Both the position numbers and the translations under genes were made by a program. From assembly GCA_009911365.1 (NCBI GenBank), contig QXXF01000002.1, positions 248,001-312,000 of the forward strand: DNA of 64,000 bases, written 5' to 3'. Position 1 is the first letter of the stretch. Each line of letters starts with the position of its first letter. This stretch comes from Clostridiales bacterium. Its GTDB lineage: Bacteria > Bacillota > Clostridia > Peptostreptococcales > Anaerovoracaceae. Positions 61,075 through 64,000 of this stretch are shown one piece after another. The notes beneath the pieces are model-generated. The model saw nothing but the letters and a program-made list of their open reading frames with translations, was not told where the DNA came from and did no database searches.

Positions 61075-61523
61075 CTCTCTAACTGGATCTTTGACATGAC
61101 CGCTTCTTCCCGCTTTCGCATCTCCTGCCGTTCTCCTTCCTCCAAATGGTCATAGCCTAACAGATGGCAGATGCTGTGGATGAATAGATAAACAATCTCG
61201 CGCTCCTTGGAATGGCCTAGTTCCTGGGCCTGTTTCACCGCCTGCTCCCGGCAGATGACCACGTCTCCCAGTGGAATTTCCCCCTGCCCCGGGATCTCAG
61301 CTAGAGCTTCGTACTGGGGAAAAGACAGCACGTCCGTCACCTTGTCTACGCCCCGGTAATCCCGGTTCAAGGCTCTGATTTCTTCGCCGCTGACAAAGGT
61401 CAGGCTCACCTCCACCCGCTCTGCGGGGATCCCTTCAGCTTCGGCGCACAAAGCAGCACCTTCCTCCATCTTGGAAAGAAGCGTTTTCTCTGGCATGTTT
61501 TCCGGGTCATATAAAATATTCAT
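61071..61523 (-). CDS. ybeY: Endoribonuclease YbeY
   Basis: This metal-dependent RNase is used in rRNA maturation and ribosome quality control. It has the signature HSICHLLGYDH (H-x3-H-x5-H zinc site) and DYRGVDKVTDVLSFPQYE. The frame is open further upstream, but GGAGG lies 8 bases before the ATG at 61523, which begins MNILYDPENMPEK and gives 150 residues. That start is one base after the phoH stop. Confidence 0.94.
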   Translation of the reverse strand: MNILYDPENMPEKTLLSKMEEGAALCAEAEGIPAERVEVSLTFVSGEEIRALNRDYRGVDKVTDVLSFPQYEALAEIPGQGEIPLGDVVICREQAVKQAQELGHSKEREIVYLFIHSICHLLGYDHLEEGERQEMRKREEAVMSKIQLER

Positions 61524-61524
61524 C

Positions 61525-62511
61525 TTATTCTTCCTCCACCTCCTCTGGATGAGCCTGATAATATTGATCATAAGCCCCGATGATCCGTTTCACCAGTTCG
61601 TGCCGCACCACGTCCACGTCTTTTAAACGGCAGAAATCAATGCCCCTGGTGTGCTTTAAAATCTTGGAGGCTTCCACCAGGCCGGAGCGCTTTCCCCTTG
61701 GCAGGTCGATCTGGGTAATGTCCCCGGTGACAATGATCTTTGAGCCAAATCCCATCCTGGTAAGGAACATTTTCATCTGCTCTTTGGTGGTGTTTTGAGC
61801 CTCATCCAAAATGATAAAGGAGTTGTCCAAAGTTCGCCCGCGCATATAGGCTAGGGGCACCACTTCAATGACTTCCTTTTCTTTCAAGCGCAGGGCGTTT
61901 TCCCGTCCCAGCACATCGTAGAGAGCGTCGTACAAAGGCCGCAGATAAGGATCCACCTTTTCCTGCATGTCCCCAGGCAGAAACCCCAACCGTTCACCGG
62001 CTTCCACTGCTGGCCTGGTGAGGATGATTTTTTCCACTTCTTTGTTCTTGAAAGCCTGGACCGCCATCGCCACCGCAATATACGTTTTTCCAGTTCCAGC
62101 CGGTCCAATGCCAAACACGATGTCTCTCCCGCGGATGCTTTCCACATATTTTTTCTGTCCCAGCGTCTTTGGCCGGAGCGGCTTTCCCTTGTGCGTGAAG
62201 CAGATGATGTCCTTGTTGATGTTGGCTTCCTTGTAGGAAACGCCTTCCTTGCTCAGTGCGATGACGTACCGGATCTTCTGCGGGTCCAGCTTTTCACCGG
62301 ATGCGATGATTTCCATCAGCTCCTTGGCGATTCCCACCGCCCTGTCCGCATCCCGGCCCCTGAGGATCAATTCATTATCCCGCTGCATCATGTCCACGTC
62401 CAGATTTTCCTTCAAAATGTCGATGTTCGCATCCAAGTTTCCAAACAGCTCGCTGCGGTCAGTCACTTCGCTGATCGTTATCTTTCTTATGTTTTCCTTG
62501 TCGTTTATCAA
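61525..62511 (-). CDS. phoH: PhoH-family ATPase
   Basis: This PhoH/PhoL-type P-loop protein is nearly always found with ybeY and probably takes part in RNA metabolism. It has Walker A FGIGPAGTGKTYIAV and Walker B DNSFIILDEAQNTTKEQMK, RPAVEAGERLGFLPG and an N-terminal KH-like part. A TTG start at 62511 has GGAG 7 bases upstream; another TTG two codons earlier is too close to the site. The 5' end lies inside the yqfD gene in another frame. Confidence 0.92.
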   Translation of the reverse strand: MINDKENIRKITISEVTDRSELFGNLDANIDILKENLDVDMMQRDNELILRGRDADRAVGIAKELMEIIASGEKLDPQKIRYVIALSKEGVSYKEANINKDIICFTHKGKPLRPKTLGQKKYVESIRGRDIVFGIGPAGTGKTYIAVAMAVQAFKNKEVEKIILTRPAVEAGERLGFLPGDMQEKVDPYLRPLYDALYDVLGRENALRLKEKEVIEVVPLAYMRGRTLDNSFIILDEAQNTTKEQMKMFLTRMGFGSKIIVTGDITQIDLPRGKRSGLVEASKILKHTRGIDFCRLKDVDVVRHELVKRIIGAYDQYYQAHPEEVEEE

Positions 62512-63691
62512 CCGCAATCTCCTCTTCTTTCCCTATTTGCTGCAAAGTCTCTAATGTCACTCCTATTGTTATTATATTTTTTTCCCGGGAAAAATTCAAA
62601 CTTTTATTTAAAATTTGGGCGTTTTCCGGTAAATTTTCTTTTGCGTGCTGCCGGATCTTCGCATTTACGGTCTTTTTCATGTCTTCATCCTTGACTTCTG
62701 TCTGGGAAAGCGTCACTTCCTCCACCCATGCCACGTCCAATTTTAGACGGAAAGGGCGAACGATGTCCAGCAAGTTTTTTGTTTTGATCACAGAAGATTC
62801 ATAAGGGTTCATGGCTTTTGCCGAGTTGTGGTCGTTGAGTGAAAATCCCCATATTTTATTTCCAGTTCTTGTTTTGATCCGCCTGTACCGTTCTCCATAA
62901 AATACCAGGTGCTCCGGGATCTTCGCCTCCACGTTTCCCTCTGCGTGGACGTAAGTTTCCGTCTCTCCTTCTGATTCCGTCCCATAAGCTACGTTACGCA
63001 AAGGAACTATCCCGGTGATGAGAACGTCTCCTTTTTTCACGTAGCTGCCATCCTTGACTGCCCGCAGTCCTTCGATGGGCACAATCTTGTGGATGTAGCC
63101 GGCCCTGTCCGCTACGATGCTGCAAGGCTTTTTCTTTTCTACTTTTGTTTTCACAGGCTTTTCTCCTTCTGCGATGGAAACTTCCGCTAGGTTCCCGTTG
63201 AAGGTAATGCCAGCCCAGGAGATCTCGTCATATTTCTCATAGAGCCGGATCTTTACTTTGTTCAAGTCAACGTCCTTGCGGCAGCCCTCGTACAGCCCTG
63301 CCTCTGCCAGGGTCTGCCGCAAATGAGGCTCATCGATCTTTTCGTAGCCATCTATTTGGATTTCCACGATAAATAGGCTCTGGTAGTACAAAAATCCCAC
63401 CAACAGCAGGACGCCTATTATAGTGATCTTCTTCTTCCAAAGCCGCCGGAGCCCGTGTTTGTAGCCGCCTTCTTCTATAACTGTGATTTTGTAGCTGCTC
63501 TTTGCCAGCTTTTTCAACTTTTTAAAGTCCCGTTTCTCGATCAGCAGGGTGATCTCCAAGTCGCTCACAAATTTCACTTGTCGCAGCTGGATCTGATTTT
63601 TCATGCATTTGTCCAGCAGACGATCCATCTGAAACCCTTCAATCTTTATCTTCCTGTAATGTTCCGTAAAACTGGAGTTGTTCCAAATCAC
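62459..63691 (-). CDS. yqfD: Sporulation protein YqfD
   Basis: This membrane protein is required for efficient sporulation; its exact role is unknown. The 410-residue product has an N-terminal cytosolic domain (residues 1-90), one membrane segment near 92-108 (KKITIIGVLLLVGFLYYQSL) and a long outside part (GYIHKIVPIEGLRAVKDGSY, VKKGDVLITGIVPLRNVAYG). The start is GTG at 63691, which lies inside yqfC by 53 bases and lacks a good ribosome site, so coupling is likely. The 3' end overlaps the phoH start by about 53 bases. Confidence 0.9.
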   Translation of the reverse strand: MIWNNSSFTEHYRKIKIEGFQMDRLLDKCMKNQIQLRQVKFVSDLEITLLIEKRDFKKLKKLAKSSYKITVIEEGGYKHGLRRLWKKKITIIGVLLLVGFLYYQSLFIVEIQIDGYEKIDEPHLRQTLAEAGLYEGCRKDVDLNKVKIRLYEKYDEISWAGITFNGNLAEVSIAEGEKPVKTKVEKKKPCSIVADRAGYIHKIVPIEGLRAVKDGSYVKKGDVLITGIVPLRNVAYGTESEGETETYVHAEGNVEAKIPEHLVFYGERYRRIKTRTGNKIWGFSLNDHNSAKAMNPYESSVIKTKNLLDIVRPFRLKLDVAWVEEVTLSQTEVKDEDMKKTVNAKIRQHAKENLPENAQILNKSLNFSREKNIITIGVTLETLQQIGKEEEIAVDKRQGKHKKDNDQRSD

Positions 63692-63902
63692 CTGTAATCA
63701 GCATCCTTTCATCCTTGAGTTCTTTTATCACCAAGTTCTTTCCCACCACAGATGTAAAGCGCTGCCCATTATGCACAATGATCTGTCCTCCGGACAAAAG
63801 CACTAGTTTTTTCACATTGTCCAAAATCACCGTATTGCCGCTGACCAGCGCCCTGGGCATATTGATGGCAAAGTCAAACAGCAGTTCATCTTTAATGGCC
63901 AT
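63639..63902 (-). CDS. yqfC: Sporulation protein YqfC
   Basis: The 87-residue YabP/YqfC-family protein (MAIKDELLFDFAINMPRALV, SGNTVILDNVKKLVLLSGGQ, IIVHNGQRFTSVVGKNLVIK) is the usual partner of YqfD. AAGGAGGAG lies 4 bases before the ATG. Its presence with yqfD indicates an endospore-forming lineage. The 98 bases to the right edge hold no further gene. Confidence 0.92.
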   Translation of the reverse strand: MAIKDELLFDFAINMPRALVSGNTVILDNVKKLVLLSGGQIIVHNGQRFTSVVGKNLVIKELKDERMLITGDLEQLQFYGTLQEDKD

Positions 63903-64000
63903 AGCTCCTCCTTGTCGATTCTTTTCATTTTATTAAAAACATGGGCTGAATATGCGTTTCTTTTGGCTTACTGGACTTGAAAAATCACCAAAATTCCCTT

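Noticed and set aside
1-64000. CRISPR array or restriction-modification system
   Set aside because: No regularly spaced short repeats and no Cas, methyltransferase or restriction enzyme motifs were seen.

Overview
The window looks like a chromosome segment of a spore-forming, gut-type clostridium (Bacillota, Clostridia). The evidence is the block yqfC-yqfD-phoH-ybeY-cdd-era-recO-glyS-ppdK, the single-chain glycyl-tRNA synthetase, strong AGGAGG-type ribosome sites and frequent GTG/TTG starts. The species cannot be named from the sequence alone.

Layout. (1) 1-4.2 kb: the start of a DUF3788 gene, a tRNA operon (fMet, Leu-TAA, Asn), mutM, an AAA-ATPase-like/PD-(D/E)XK gene, and a small secreted His/Cys-rich repeat protein. 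(2) 4.2-23.1 kb: a long minus-strand operon that appears to hold a whole pathway for raffinose-family sugars. MsmEFGK imports the intact sugar, GH36 alpha-galactosidase releases galactose, a GH13 amylosucrase-like enzyme splits sucrose, fructokinase takes fructose and GalK/GalT/GalE take galactose. A cytosolic BMP-domain protein and a metallophosphoesterase of unknown role are embedded in it. An AraC regulator and a GH31 enzyme are divergent. (3) 23.1-24.8 kb: a cation efflux protein and a decayed AAA/PD-(D/E)XK gene.

(4) About 24.77-54.21 kb: a composite, partly decayed mobile island, visibly more A/T-rich, lying between that decayed gene and the 3' end of ppdK. It contains a mobilizable element (tnpV, oriT-like hairpins, mobC, an N-truncated relaxase, parB, a large serine recombinase). 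Its cargo is a lantibiotic-immunity cassette: an FEG-type ABC transporter, a NisI/SpaI-like lipoprotein and a two-component system. A second cassette has two lipoproteins, an ABC transporter with a permease-lipoprotein fusion, and a VanR-type two-component system. A third has an AgrC-like kinase, a LytTR regulator and a drug-type ABC transporter. Fragments of mazF, a sigma-like gene, DUF2000, an amidase, an acyl-CoA thioesterase, CD1108, parA and IS110 mark past rearrangements.

(5) 54.2-64 kb: the conserved housekeeping/sporulation block on the minus strand.

The most useful reading from the sequence is regulatory. The RR/HK pair at 49.8-51.8 kb and the ABC/lipoprotein operon at 38.3-44.6 kb share one promoter plan: two TTGAC boxes 11 bp apart, then exactly 10 bp, then the -10 box. 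They lie 7 kb apart with another cassette between them. The lantibiotic cassette is flanked by a 26-bp repeat with the same kind of tandem boxes, and the LytTR cassette has a repeat with AgrA-like 21-bp spacing. The three cassettes therefore look like independently controlled peptide-sensing/export units gathered on one island.
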